This document shows, piece by piece, positions 13,457-22,241 of a stretch of DNA of 32,921 nucleotides. The notes beneath the pieces were generated by a model. The model saw only the letters and a list, made by a program, of their open reading frames with translations. It ran no database searches and was not told the origin of the DNA. The stretch's first letter is position 1. Every line of letters begins with the position of its first letter. The translations under genes and the position numbers were made by a program. The stretch is from an uncultured Treponema sp. (GTDB taxonomy: Bacteria; Spirochaetota; Spirochaetia; Treponematales; Treponemataceae). The stretch covers positions 1 to 32,921 of the forward strand of contig CALDIB010000098.1 in NCBI GenBank assembly GCA_937902125.1, read 5' to 3'.

Positions 13457-16201
13457 ATGGCTTCTTTTTTATACACTCTTGTCATATATCCTTTGTATTT
13501 GCTGATAGAAGTGATTTACAAGATTTTTTACAAGCTGGCGGGAAGCCAAGGCTTGGCCGTAATCGGAGTGAGCGTCGGAATAACCCTTTTGTGCCTGCCC
13601 CTTTACGCCGTGGCCGAGCGTTGGCAGCAAGCCGAGCGGGACATTCAGGCAAAAATGAAGGGCGGCCTTGACCGCATAAAAACGGCTTTCGCCGGCGACG
13701 AGCGCTACATGATGACGCAAACCTTTTACAAGCAGCACCGCTACCAGCCGATAATGGCATTGCGCTCGTCGTTCGGGCTTTTGATACAGATACCATTTTT
13801 TATGGCCGCCTACCAATTTTTGTCCGGCCTTGAGGCGCTAAAAGGCGTTTCGTTTTTGTTCATACGCGACATGGGAGTTCCCGACGCCACCTTCCATATC
13901 GGAAGCTTTGCGGTCAACGTTCTTCCCGTCGCCATGACGCTAATCAACATGGCCGCCGGAGTCGTCTACACAAAGGGCCTTGCCTTGCGGGAAAAGATTC
14001 AAGTCCACGGAATGGCCTTGATTTTTTTGGCCATTTTGTACAACTCGCCTTCGGGCCTTGTCCTTTACTGGACAATGAACAACGTCTTTAGCCTTGTAAA
14101 GAACATCTTTTACAAGTTGAAGAATCCGCTCAAGGTCTTTTGGATTTTTTCCTGCGTCCTTTGCGCCGCCGCTGCGGTTTACGCGGCATTTTTCTTTGAG
14201 GCAAAGACGGCGTACAAGGCGGCGCTTTTGGCTTTTTTTGCGCTCGTCTTTGCCGCTCCCCTTTTTGTCAAGGCGGCAAAAAAACTTTTGGACGCGTCTC
14301 TAAAGACCCTTGTAGAGTCAAAGTCAAAAAGGGCCTCTGTCTTCTTTTTGTCCTGCCTTTTTTTAACGCTCCTTTTTGGCCTTGTGATTCCAAGCGCGTT
14401 GATTTCTTCGTCAGCCTCGGAGTTTTCAGGAATCGGAAGCCATCCAAACCCCTTTTGGCGCGTGGGAAACACGGCGCTGCAGGCCGCCGCCATATTTTTG
14501 TTTTGGTTTTCCTGCGTTTACTTTTTGTTCGGCAAAAAAATTCAGGCGCTGATGGCGGCGGGAACTTTCATTCTCGCTTTGTCCGCGCTTTTAAACGCCT
14601 ATCCCTTTATGCTGCGTTACGGAGACATTTCCGCCTCGCTGGGCTTTTTGGCGGCGGCCGACTTCAAGTCAATCTCGCCGGTCTCGCTTTTAAACCTTGC
14701 CGCGCTCGCCGCCGCCGCGGTTCTAGCGCTTTTTTTGGCAAGAATCAAGAACGCGCTTTCTTACGTCATGGCCATACTTTCAATGACAGGCGCCATAATT
14801 TTTGGGTTCAACGCGGCCGAAATTCAAAAGGAATTCCGCTCTTACATGGCGGCGGAAGAGAGCCAAAAAAAAGGCGCCTCCCTTTCTCCGATTTTCCGCC
14901 TTTCAAAGAACCATCCAAACGCAATCCTCATAATGTTGGACAGGGCGCAAGGACAGTTCTTTGAAGAAAACCTAAAAGAGGCGCCGGAACTGGCCCGGCA
15001 ATTTTCGGGCTTTGTCTTTTACAACAACGCGCTTTCCTTTAACGGCCACACATTTTTTGGAGCGCCGCCCCTTTTTGGAGGCTACGAATACGCCGCCGAC
15101 AAAATGCAGGCCATGGCAAAAGAAGGCGTTTCCACCAGGGATCTTATAAACCAAAGCCAGCTGGCCATTCCCAGAATCTTTAACGAGCAGTTGGGCTATT
15201 GGGCCAGCGTAAACGATCCGGTTTGGATAAACTCAAACACCTTTTGCGACCTTTCGTTTCTAAAGGGCTACGACATAGAGGGAAACGAAACTGTGGGCGC
15301 CTACACCCAGGAATGGTACAAGGCCCATCCCGAAGCGGCCGACTTGGATTCCACCGAAGAAATCCTGAATCGAAATCTGCTTTTTTTCAGCCTCTTCCGC
15401 TGCTCTCCGATAATCCTGCGGGAAGCCGTCTACAACAACGGAAGCTACTTCAACACGAAAGAAAACGTAAAGGACGCAAAGACGGTCATCGACAATTATT
15501 CTGTCTTGGACTTTTTGCCCCAACTATGCAAGGTGGAGGAAACTTCAAACGGAAGCTACATAAGCCTGATGAACGAGTTGACCCACTCGGACTTTTTCTT
15601 TGAGCCTCCTGACTACAGGCCCGCGGCCAAACCCCAAAACTTTGGAACTTCAAGGTTCAAGCAAAGCTCCTCCTACCACACGCAGATGGCGGCCCTGAAG
15701 CTTTTGGGCAAATGGATGGACTTTCTAAAAGAGCAAGGCGTTTACGACAACACCCGCATAGTGATTACAGCCGACCACGGCGGAGTCGGAACGGAAGACT
15801 GCATGGAGGCCGACCCGGACTTGGACCGGCGGGTGGGCGCAAAGACCCATTCCCGCTCCCACGGCCGCGGCCACTACCATCCCCTGTTTTTGTTCAAGGA
15901 CTTCAACGCAAGCGGGTCCCTGTCACAAAAGCCGGACTTTATGACCAACGCCGACTCGGCCTCCCTGCTTTTAAACGGCCTCATAGAAAAGCCCGTGAAC
16001 CCGTTCACGCAAAAAGAGATCCCATTGGACACGCGGCCCTTAAAAGAAAATGGAGTAGTCATCACGACAAGCGACCGCCACCGGCCCACCTACCACAAGG
16101 ACCCGCATAAATTTGACATCCGCGACGACGAATGGTGGCTTGTAAAGGATGACATTTTCAAGGCCTCGTCTTGGACGCAGATTGAGCATAATATTGAATA
16201 A
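13457..16201 (+). CDS. YidC/Oxa1-like domain fused to an alkaline-phosphatase-superfamily transferase, copy 1
   Basis: This is a 914-residue membrane protein. Residues about 1-225 are a YidC/Oxa1-type five-helix core: the LPLYAVAERWQQAERD hairpin, MALRSSFGLLIQIPFFMAAY and YNSPSGLVLYWTMNNV all match the family. The groove arginine of true insertases is replaced by T43. Several more helices follow (about 226-450). Residues about 480-880 are an AlkP-superfamily domain like LtaS or phosphoethanolamine transferases: D495 (LDRAQG), probable nucleophile T532 (NGHTFFGAPP), H710 (NELTH), D773-H774 (ADHGG), and H806/H808 (GRGHYHP). There is no sulfatase Cys/Ser signature. The open frame begins at 13370, but the ATG at 13457 has TTGGAGA upstream and matches copy 2. 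Head-group transfer at the outer membrane face is inferred; substrate unknown. Confidence 0.85.
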   Translation: MASFLYTLVIYPLYLLIEVIYKIFYKLAGSQGLAVIGVSVGITLLCLPLYAVAERWQQAERDIQAKMKGGLDRIKTAFAGDERYMMTQTFYKQHRYQPIMALRSSFGLLIQIPFFMAAYQFLSGLEALKGVSFLFIRDMGVPDATFHIGSFAVNVLPVAMTLINMAAGVVYTKGLALREKIQVHGMALIFLAILYNSPSGLVLYWTMNNVFSLVKNIFYKLKNPLKVFWIFSCVLCAAAAVYAAFFFEAKTAYKAALLAFFALVFAAPLFVKAAKKLLDASLKTLVESKSKRASVFFLSCLFLTLLFGLVIPSALISSSASEFSGIGSHPNPFWRVGNTALQAAAIFLFWFSCVYFLFGKKIQALMAAGTFILALSALLNAYPFMLRYGDISASLGFLAAADFKSISPVSLLNLAALAAAAVLALFLARIKNALSYVMAILSMTGAIIFGFNAAEIQKEFRSYMAAEESQKKGASLSPIFRLSKNHPNAILIMLDRAQGQFFEENLKEAPELARQFSGFVFYNNALSFNGHTFFGAPPLFGGYEYAADKMQAMAKEGVSTRDLINQSQLAIPRIFNEQLGYWASVNDPVWINSNTFCDLSFLKGYDIEGNETVGAYTQEWYKAHPEAADLDSTEEILNRNLLFFSLFRCSPIILREAVYNNGSYFNTKENVKDAKTVIDNYSVLDFLPQLCKVEETSNGSYISLMNELTHSDFFFEPPDYRPAAKPQNFGTSRFKQSSSYHTQMAALKLLGKWMDFLKEQGVYDNTRIVITADHGGVGTEDCMEADPDLDRRVGAKTHSRSHGRGHYHPLFLFKDFNASGSLSQKPDFMTNADSASLLLNGLIEKPVNPFTQKEIPLDTRPLKENGVVITTSDRHRPTYHKDPHKFDIRDDEWWLVKDDIFKASSWTQIEHNIE

Positions 16202-16222
16202 AATTTCGCGTTGCAGTATAAT
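16194..16222 (+). promoter_or_regulatory. Promoter of YidC-AlkP copy 2
   Basis: TTGAAT (16194-16199) and a perfect TATAAT (16217-16222) are 17 bp apart. The -35 overlaps the stop codon of copy 1, so copy 2 and the genes after it have their own start of transcription. Confidence 0.75.
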
Positions 16223-16244
16223 TGTGGCGTTTTTTGGAGAATAA

Positions 16245-18986
16245 ATGGCTTCATTCATTTACACGCTTGTAATTTACCCGCTTTACCTCGTCATAGAAGT
16301 AATCTACCGGCTTTTCTTAAAAATAACGATGAACCAAGGCTTTTCTGTCATTGGCGTCAGCGTGGGAATAACCCTTTTGTGCCTGCCCCTTTACGCCGTG
16401 GCCGAGCGCTGGCAAGAGGTGGAAAGGCAAAAGCAAAAAGACATGAAGGGCGACTTGGACCACATAAAGGACGCTTTTTCGGGCGACGAAAGATACATGA
16501 TGACCCAAGCCTATTACAGAGAGAGCCATTACAACCCGATTATGGCCTTAAGAAGCTCTTTTGGCCTTTTGATCCAGATTCCATTTTTTATGGCCGCCTA
16601 CCAATTCCTGTCACATTTGGAAACCCTAAAAGGCGTTTCCTTTTTGTTCATAAAGGACATGGGAGTTCCAGACGCCACTTTCCATATCGGAAGCTTTCCG
16701 GTGAACGTTCTTCCCATCGCCATGACGCTGATCAACATGATTGCGGGGGCGGTTTACACAAAGGGCCTTGTCTTGCGGGAAAAGATTCAAGTCCACGGAA
16801 TGGCCGTAATATTTTTGGCCATTTTGTACAACTCGCCTTCGGGCCTAGTCCTTTATTGGACCATGAACAACGTCTTTAGCCTTGTAAAGAACATCTTTTA
16901 CAAGCTGAAAAATCCCCTCAAGGTCTTTTGGATTTGCGCCTGCGCCTTTTGCGCCGCGGCCGCCGTTTACATCGGCTTTTTTTACACCACAAAAAAGGTT
17001 TTCAAGCTGGCGGCGCTCTTTTTCTTGCTTTTTGTCTTTTTGGCTCCCCTTGCGGTCCGCCTGGCGCGAAGGCTTTTGAAAGGAAGCTTAAAATCCTTGG
17101 TTCAAGAAAAAAAGGCCCGGCATTCCGTCTTTTTTTTGTCTTGCGCCCTGCTTTGGCTTTTGTTCGCGCTGGCCATTCCAACATCGCTCATATCGTCTTC
17201 GGCGGCGGAATTCATGGATTTGGGCGGACACTCAAGCCCCTTTTGGTACATCCGCAACACTGCCTTGCAAGCCGCGGGAATATTTTTCTTTTGGCTTCCC
17301 GCAATCTATTTTTTGTTCAGCAAAAAAATCCAGGCCTTAATGGCGGCGGCGGCGGCGGCGCTTTCCTGCGCCGCGCTTTTAAACGCCTACCCCTTTATGC
17401 TCCGCTACGGAGACATATCGCCTTCATTGGTCTTTTTAAACACGGCCAACTTTAGAGGCCTTTCCCTTGTGTCAGGCCTAAACATATTGGCCATTGCCGC
17501 CGCCGCGGTTCTGGTCGTACTTTCATTCAGAATAAAAAAAGTCAACATAGTTCCTTCGGTTTTCATCGTCCTTTCTTTTGCCTTGGCCGGAAGCGCCGTT
17601 TCAAACTGCGCCGCCATTCAAAAAAACTACAAGGACTCCTACGCCGCCTCGCAAAAGCAGCAGAGCCAGGTTTCTTTAAAGCCAATCTACCATCTTTCAA
17701 AGAACCATCCCAACGTCATCATAATGATGCTGGACAAGGCGCAAGGCCAATACATTCAAGAAATGATTGCAGAAGAGCCGCGGCTGAACAATATGTTCCA
17801 AGGCTTTGTCTTTTACGACAACACGGCCTCCTTTAACGGCCACACTCTTTTTGGAGCCCCGCCCCTTTTTGGCGGCTACGAATACGCTCCCGCAGAGATG
17901 CAAAGAAGGAAAGACGTCACAAGGGAGCAAAAAATAAACGAATCCCAGCTTGTCCTTGCCCGAGTCTTTAACGAGCAGTTGGGCTATAAGGCCAGCGTCA
18001 ACGACCCCACTTGGATAAACTCAAGCAACTACTGCGACCTTTCGTTTTTGGAAGGCTACGACATAGACGGCCACCAAACCATAGGCACCTACACCCAAGA
18101 TTGGTATAGGGCCAATCCCGACGCGGCGGAGCTTGATTCCACCGAAGAAATCTTAAAGCGGAACCTTTTGTTCTTCAGCCTTTTCCGCTCAAGCCCCATC
18201 GCCTTGCGAGAAGCCATTTATCTAAACGGAACTTACTTCAACACAAAGGACGACATAAAATTTGCCAAGCGCATTTTGGACAACTATTCCGCCTTGGACT
18301 TTTTGCCGGAACTAACCGACATAGCGGAAACGCAAGGCGGCTCCTACATCAGCATTTTGAATGAAATGACCCACGACGACTTTTTGTTCCAAATGCCGGA
18401 ATACGTTCCCGTAAATAATCCACAAAACCCAGAATCGGCAAAGCGCAAGAACGACGGCGTCTACCACACCCAGATGGCCGCCCTTTTGCGCGTGGGGGAA
18501 TGGCTTGACTGGCTAAAAGAGCAAGGCGTTTACGACAACACCCGCATTGTGATTTCAAGCGACCACGGAGGAGCCTCCACGGAAGCCTGCATGGAAGAAG
18601 ACGCGGACTTGGACAATCGCATTCACGGAAGCAGCTACTATGGCCGCGGCCACTACCATCCACTTTTGCTCTTTAAAGACTTTAACGCCACAGGGCCCAT
18701 CGTCCAAAACATGGACTTTATGACCAACGCCGACGCGCCGTCCCTTCTCTTAAAGGGATTGGCGCAAAAGCCTGTGAATCCGTTCACGCAAAAAGAAATC
18801 CCCTTGGACACGCGGCCTTTAAAAAAAGACGGCGTGGCGATAACCACTTGCGACAAACACCAGCCGCCCTACCACAAAGACCTTTACAAATTTGACATCA
18901 AGGACAACGAGTGGTGGCTTGTCAAGGACAACATTTTTAAGGCATCTTCGTGGACTCAAATCGAGCCGCCAAAAGGGACAAAATAG
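16245..18986 (+). CDS. YidC/Oxa1-like domain fused to an alkaline-phosphatase-superfamily transferase, copy 2
   Basis: This 913-residue protein is the closest relative of copy 1. The two align with no gap over at least the first 490 residues and share long DNA stretches, so they are a tandem duplication. The YidC-like core covers 1-225 (FGLLIQIPFFMAAYQFL, YNSPSGLVLYWTMNN), with T43 in place of the groove arginine. Membrane helices run to about 455. The AlkP-type domain carries D497 (LDKAQG), T534 (NGHTLFGAPP), H710 (NEMTH), D773-H774 (SDHGG) and H803/H805 (GRGHYHP). GGAG lies before the ATG and a strong promoter lies at 16194-16222. The cytidylyltransferase fusion follows after 25 bases without a promoter, so the two are probably co-transcribed. 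As with copy 1, the transferase role is inferred from the domain. Confidence 0.85.
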   Translation: MASFIYTLVIYPLYLVIEVIYRLFLKITMNQGFSVIGVSVGITLLCLPLYAVAERWQEVERQKQKDMKGDLDHIKDAFSGDERYMMTQAYYRESHYNPIMALRSSFGLLIQIPFFMAAYQFLSHLETLKGVSFLFIKDMGVPDATFHIGSFPVNVLPIAMTLINMIAGAVYTKGLVLREKIQVHGMAVIFLAILYNSPSGLVLYWTMNNVFSLVKNIFYKLKNPLKVFWICACAFCAAAAVYIGFFYTTKKVFKLAALFFLLFVFLAPLAVRLARRLLKGSLKSLVQEKKARHSVFFLSCALLWLLFALAIPTSLISSSAAEFMDLGGHSSPFWYIRNTALQAAGIFFFWLPAIYFLFSKKIQALMAAAAAALSCAALLNAYPFMLRYGDISPSLVFLNTANFRGLSLVSGLNILAIAAAAVLVVLSFRIKKVNIVPSVFIVLSFALAGSAVSNCAAIQKNYKDSYAASQKQQSQVSLKPIYHLSKNHPNVIIMMLDKAQGQYIQEMIAEEPRLNNMFQGFVFYDNTASFNGHTLFGAPPLFGGYEYAPAEMQRRKDVTREQKINESQLVLARVFNEQLGYKASVNDPTWINSSNYCDLSFLEGYDIDGHQTIGTYTQDWYRANPDAAELDSTEEILKRNLLFFSLFRSSPIALREAIYLNGTYFNTKDDIKFAKRILDNYSALDFLPELTDIAETQGGSYISILNEMTHDDFLFQMPEYVPVNNPQNPESAKRKNDGVYHTQMAALLRVGEWLDWLKEQGVYDNTRIVISSDHGGASTEACMEEDADLDNRIHGSSYYGRGHYHPLLLFKDFNATGPIVQNMDFMTNADAPSLLLKGLAQKPVNPFTQKEIPLDTRPLKKDGVAITTCDKHQPPYHKDLYKFDIKDNEWWLVKDNIFKASSWTQIEPPKGTK

Positions 18987-19011
18987 ATTTTTAACAGGGA
19001 GATTTTGACTT

Positions 19012-21006
19012 ATGACAGAACAGGAATTTAACTATTTAATGGCCGTTCGCCTAAAAGAAGACCTTTCGAAATTCAGCAATGACGTCGCTTTAGCTTGCCA
19101 AAAGGCCGGCTGGACAAGCGACGGAAAAATAACGCCCAAAGGACTTGAGGCGCTTTCCCCCTACAAAGTTGACAACGCCATAATCATGGCGGCGGGACGA
19201 AGCCGCCGCTGCATGCCGCTTTCCAACTACCTTCCCAAAGGGCTCTTTGAAATAAAGGGCGACACTATGGTTGAGCGGCAAATCAAGCAGCTTCGAGACG
19301 CGGGCGTCCAAGAAATAATTCTTGTTGTGGGATACCTTAAGGAAAAATACTACGAGCTTAAGGAAAAGTACAAGGATCTCATCATCATCGACAACACCGA
19401 ATGGGAAGAAAAGAACAACATCTCTTCTTTATACGCGGCCAAGGACTACCTAAAAAATTCCTACGTCTGCTGCAGCGACAACTGGTTTGCCCACAACGTT
19501 TACCGCGATTATGTTTACGACTCCTACTACGCGGCCAAATTTTCCGACGAGTTCATCAACGAGGACTGCGTAAAAGCCTTTGACAAAAACGGCTACATGC
19601 GCGAGGTAAAGCGCGGCGGCGAAAAAAGCTGGTACATCATCGGCGAGTCATTTTGGCGCAAGGATTTTTCGGACAAGTTCAAGGAGCTGATGATAAAGGA
19701 ATATTACGACCCCGAGATGAAATACATGCTTTGGGACCATTTTTACGCCAAGCACATCGACGTTCTGAACATGAAAATCCGAAAGACCGACGACAACGAA
19801 TGCAAGGAATTTGACACGACCGAAGAAATCATCGCGTTCAATCCGTCTTTTAAGGAGTTTGTGAACCAGTTCTTTCAGGAAGAGGAATTTGTAAACAACA
19901 CACAGCGCATCCAGTACCTTTCCAATTACACCGACGTAAAGCAGTATTCTGTTGTGGGAACGGAACAGACAACGGGCCGCATGCACGTAAACGAAAACCT
20001 TTTTGGAGCCAGCCCCAAGGCGCTAGAAGTTTTCCGCAACGCCACGATGGAAGACCTTTGCCTTTACGACCTTACCAGGGAAGACGAGCTTGCGGTGGAA
20101 ATAAGCAAAGAGCTTGACATCACAACCGACAAGATTTTCATACACTCTGGCTCTTCCGACGTGATAAAGACAATAATGACCCTCGTTTTAAACAAGGACG
20201 ACGTTGTCTTGATTTCTTCCCCCGCGTGGAACTACTACAAGTCGGTTATCGAGCTGCACTTTGCCAAGGCCGCTTACTACGACGTAAAGCCCGGAAAAGC
20301 CTCCTACATATTTGACGTAAAAGGGCTTTTAAAAAAGGCCAAGGAAACGCAGCCGCGCGTCATTGTAATCACAACTCCGCACAACCCCACTGGAACCGTG
20401 ATGGCCAAGGCGGACTTAGAAAAAGTTATCAAGCAAAACCCAGGCTCCCTTGTTCTAGTGGACGAAGCCTATTACGGAATGGGAGATGTCAAATACGACG
20501 TCCGCCGCCTTTTAGAAACCTACAACAACGTGGTCTTTTGCAGAACCTTCTCCAAGCTTTACGGCTTGGCCGGAGCGCGCGTAGGATACGGCCTTTGCGC
20601 CCCTATGGCAAAGCAAGTCTTTAAGTTGGACTTAAACCCCTTCCGCGTTTCAAACTTAGGACGCAAGGCCGCAGTCGCAGCGCTGCGCGACAAAAAATAC
20701 TACAAGTCGCTTGTCCAAAAGCTAGACGCGGCAAGAAGCGGCTTTATACAAAAAATCAACACGCTAAAAGGCGCGAAGGCCTTTGAAAGCGCCGCGAACT
20801 TTGTGTTCATTCACTTTGACTCAAAGATTGACACGCAGGCGCTTAAAGATTATTTGGCGGAAAACGGAATCCTAACCCGCCTTTGGACAGAAAAAGGCCA
20901 GCTTGCCATGCGCGTCACTGTGGCCCCAAAAGTTTGGATGGACAAAGCCTATAAGCTTATCGCCGCATTCCTTAACGCAAAAAAAACAAAGGGTAAAAAA
21001 CAATGA
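19012..21006 (+). CDS. pntC: Cytidylyltransferase-PLP aminotransferase fusion (PntC / AEP transaminase type)
   Basis: This is a 664-residue two-enzyme protein. After a short helical N-terminus ending ITPKGLEALSPYKVD, residues about 55-285 are a LicC/PntC-like nucleotidyltransferase: AIIMAAGRSRRCMPLS, LPKGLFEIKGDTMVERQI, NNISSLYAA, and CCSDNWF with metal Asp. Residues about 320-655 are a class I/II fold-type I aminotransferase: TPHNPTGTV, VLVDEAYYGMG, and TFSKLYGLAGARVGYG with the PLP lysine at K515. I recall this architecture from the T. denticola enzyme that transaminates phosphonoacetaldehyde to 2-aminoethylphosphonate and activates it with CTP. A phosphocholine- or phosphoethanolamine-type product is the main alternative. 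AGGGAGA lies before the ATG. The stop overlaps the next start (ATGA). The genes making phosphonoacetaldehyde are not in the window. Confidence 0.75.
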   Translation: MTEQEFNYLMAVRLKEDLSKFSNDVALACQKAGWTSDGKITPKGLEALSPYKVDNAIIMAAGRSRRCMPLSNYLPKGLFEIKGDTMVERQIKQLRDAGVQEIILVVGYLKEKYYELKEKYKDLIIIDNTEWEEKNNISSLYAAKDYLKNSYVCCSDNWFAHNVYRDYVYDSYYAAKFSDEFINEDCVKAFDKNGYMREVKRGGEKSWYIIGESFWRKDFSDKFKELMIKEYYDPEMKYMLWDHFYAKHIDVLNMKIRKTDDNECKEFDTTEEIIAFNPSFKEFVNQFFQEEEFVNNTQRIQYLSNYTDVKQYSVVGTEQTTGRMHVNENLFGASPKALEVFRNATMEDLCLYDLTREDELAVEISKELDITTDKIFIHSGSSDVIKTIMTLVLNKDDVVLISSPAWNYYKSVIELHFAKAAYYDVKPGKASYIFDVKGLLKKAKETQPRVIVITTPHNPTGTVMAKADLEKVIKQNPGSLVLVDEAYYGMGDVKYDVRRLLETYNNVVFCRTFSKLYGLAGARVGYGLCAPMAKQVFKLDLNPFRVSNLGRKAAVAALRDKKYYKSLVQKLDAARSGFIQKINTLKGAKAFESAANFVFIHFDSKIDTQALKDYLAENGILTRLWTEKGQLAMRVTVAPKVWMDKAYKLIAAFLNAKKTKGKKQ

Positions 21007-22241
21007 TGTCCACAACTTCGCTCTTGTATATCGACCCCGGCACTGGGTCAATGCTTTTTTCAATTCTTATCGGAGCCTTTGCCACGCTTTTCTTTTTGTT
21101 CAAGGCGCTTTGGCTAAAGATAAAGCTGTTTTTTAGCGCGGACAAAAAGTCCATAAAAGAAGACAAGGGCTATAAAAAATACGTGATTTACTGCGAGGAC
21201 AAGCGCTATTGGACAGTCTTTAAGCCGATATTGGACGAATTTGAAGAGCGCCAAATTCCAATCGCTTACTACACTTCCTCAAGGGACGACGGAGTTTTTG
21301 AGCAAAGCTACAAATTTGTAGGCGCGGAATACATCGGCGAAGGAAACACAGCCTTTGCAAAGCTGAACCTTCTTTCCGCCGGAATCGTGGTGATGTCCAC
21401 TCCGGGCCTTGACGTGTACCAATTAAAGCGAAGCAAAAACGTCAAGCATTACTCGCACATATTCCACTCGCCCACAGACTCCTCGATGTACCGCTTGTTT
21501 GGCCTGGACTTTTTTGATTCAGTCCTTATGACAGGCGACTACCAGGCGGACGACATCCGATTTTTGGAAAAATTGCGCGGCATACAAAAAAAGGATTTGG
21601 TAACCGTGGGCTGCACGTACCTTGACTTGATGCGGGAACGAGTCCAAGAAATCCCCGACGAGGAAGGACATAAGTTCACTGTCCTTGTGTCTCCCACTTG
21701 GGGAAAGAGCGGCCTTCTAACCCTTTACGGAGAGCGGCTCTTGGATCCGCTTGTCGCCTCGGGCTTTAAGGTGATTGTCCGCCCCCACCCCCAGTCAAAG
21801 ATTTCAGAAAAGCAAACGCTAGACCGCCTTAACGAGCGCTACAAGGACAAGGCCAACGTTGAATGGAACTACGACCGGGACAACATTTTCTGCCTAAAAA
21901 AAGCGGACATAATGATAAGCGATTTTTCGGGCATTATCTTTGACTACGCCTTTTTGTTCGACAAGCCTGTGATTTACGCCAACGCCAGGCTGGACAAAAA
22001 GCCCTACGACGCTTGGTACATTGAACACGAGCTTTGGGAAGTCGAGACCCTGCATAAAATGGGAATCCAAATCAACGAGGCCGACTTTGGCCGAATAAAA
22101 GAAGTGATTCTAAAGGCATCCGACAGCCCAGAGCTAAAGGCCGCCCGCGACCAAGCCAAGGCCGAGTCTTGGCAGCATATCGGAGAGGCAGGAAAACGCG
22201 CGGCGGAGTTTATGATTGGGGTTGTGGAGGGAAAGAAATGA
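21003..22241 (+). CDS. CDP-glycerol glycerophosphotransferase-family protein (TagB/TagF-like)
   Basis: This 412-residue protein has an N-terminal anchor, with LYIDPGTGSMLF then a helix to about residue 40, and a GT-B-like glycerophosphotransferase domain. Landmarks are VVMSTPGLDVYQLKRSKNVK, HIFHSPTDSSMYRLFGLDFF, VLVSPTWGKSGLLTLYG, VIVRPHPQS and IMISDFSGIIFDYAFLFDKP, all typical of the family that moves phospho-alcohols from CDP carriers during teichoic acid synthesis. Its start overlaps the stop of the cytidylyltransferase fusion, and its stop overlaps the start of copy 3, both by ATGA. The tight coupling suggests it uses the CMP-activated product of that fusion. In a spirochaete this would decorate a membrane glycolipid rather than wall teichoic acid. 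The family is confident; the donor is inferred. Confidence 0.85.
   Translation: MMSTTSLLYIDPGTGSMLFSILIGAFATLFFLFKALWLKIKLFFSADKKSIKEDKGYKKYVIYCEDKRYWTVFKPILDEFEERQIPIAYYTSSRDDGVFEQSYKFVGAEYIGEGNTAFAKLNLLSAGIVVMSTPGLDVYQLKRSKNVKHYSHIFHSPTDSSMYRLFGLDFFDSVLMTGDYQADDIRFLEKLRGIQKKDLVTVGCTYLDLMRERVQEIPDEEGHKFTVLVSPTWGKSGLLTLYGERLLDPLVASGFKVIVRPHPQSKISEKQTLDRLNERYKDKANVEWNYDRDNIFCLKKADIMISDFSGIIFDYAFLFDKPVIYANARLDKKPYDAWYIEHELWEVETLHKMGIQINEADFGRIKEVILKASDSPELKAARDQAKAESWQHIGEAGKRAAEFMIGVVEGKK

Noticed and set aside
14900..16000. Calling the C-terminal domain of the fusion proteins a sulfatase
   Set aside because: No Cys/Ser-x-Pro-x-Arg formylglycine signature is present; the nucleophile position holds a conserved Thr and the NExTH and DHG motifs fit phospho-transferases of the same superfamily better.
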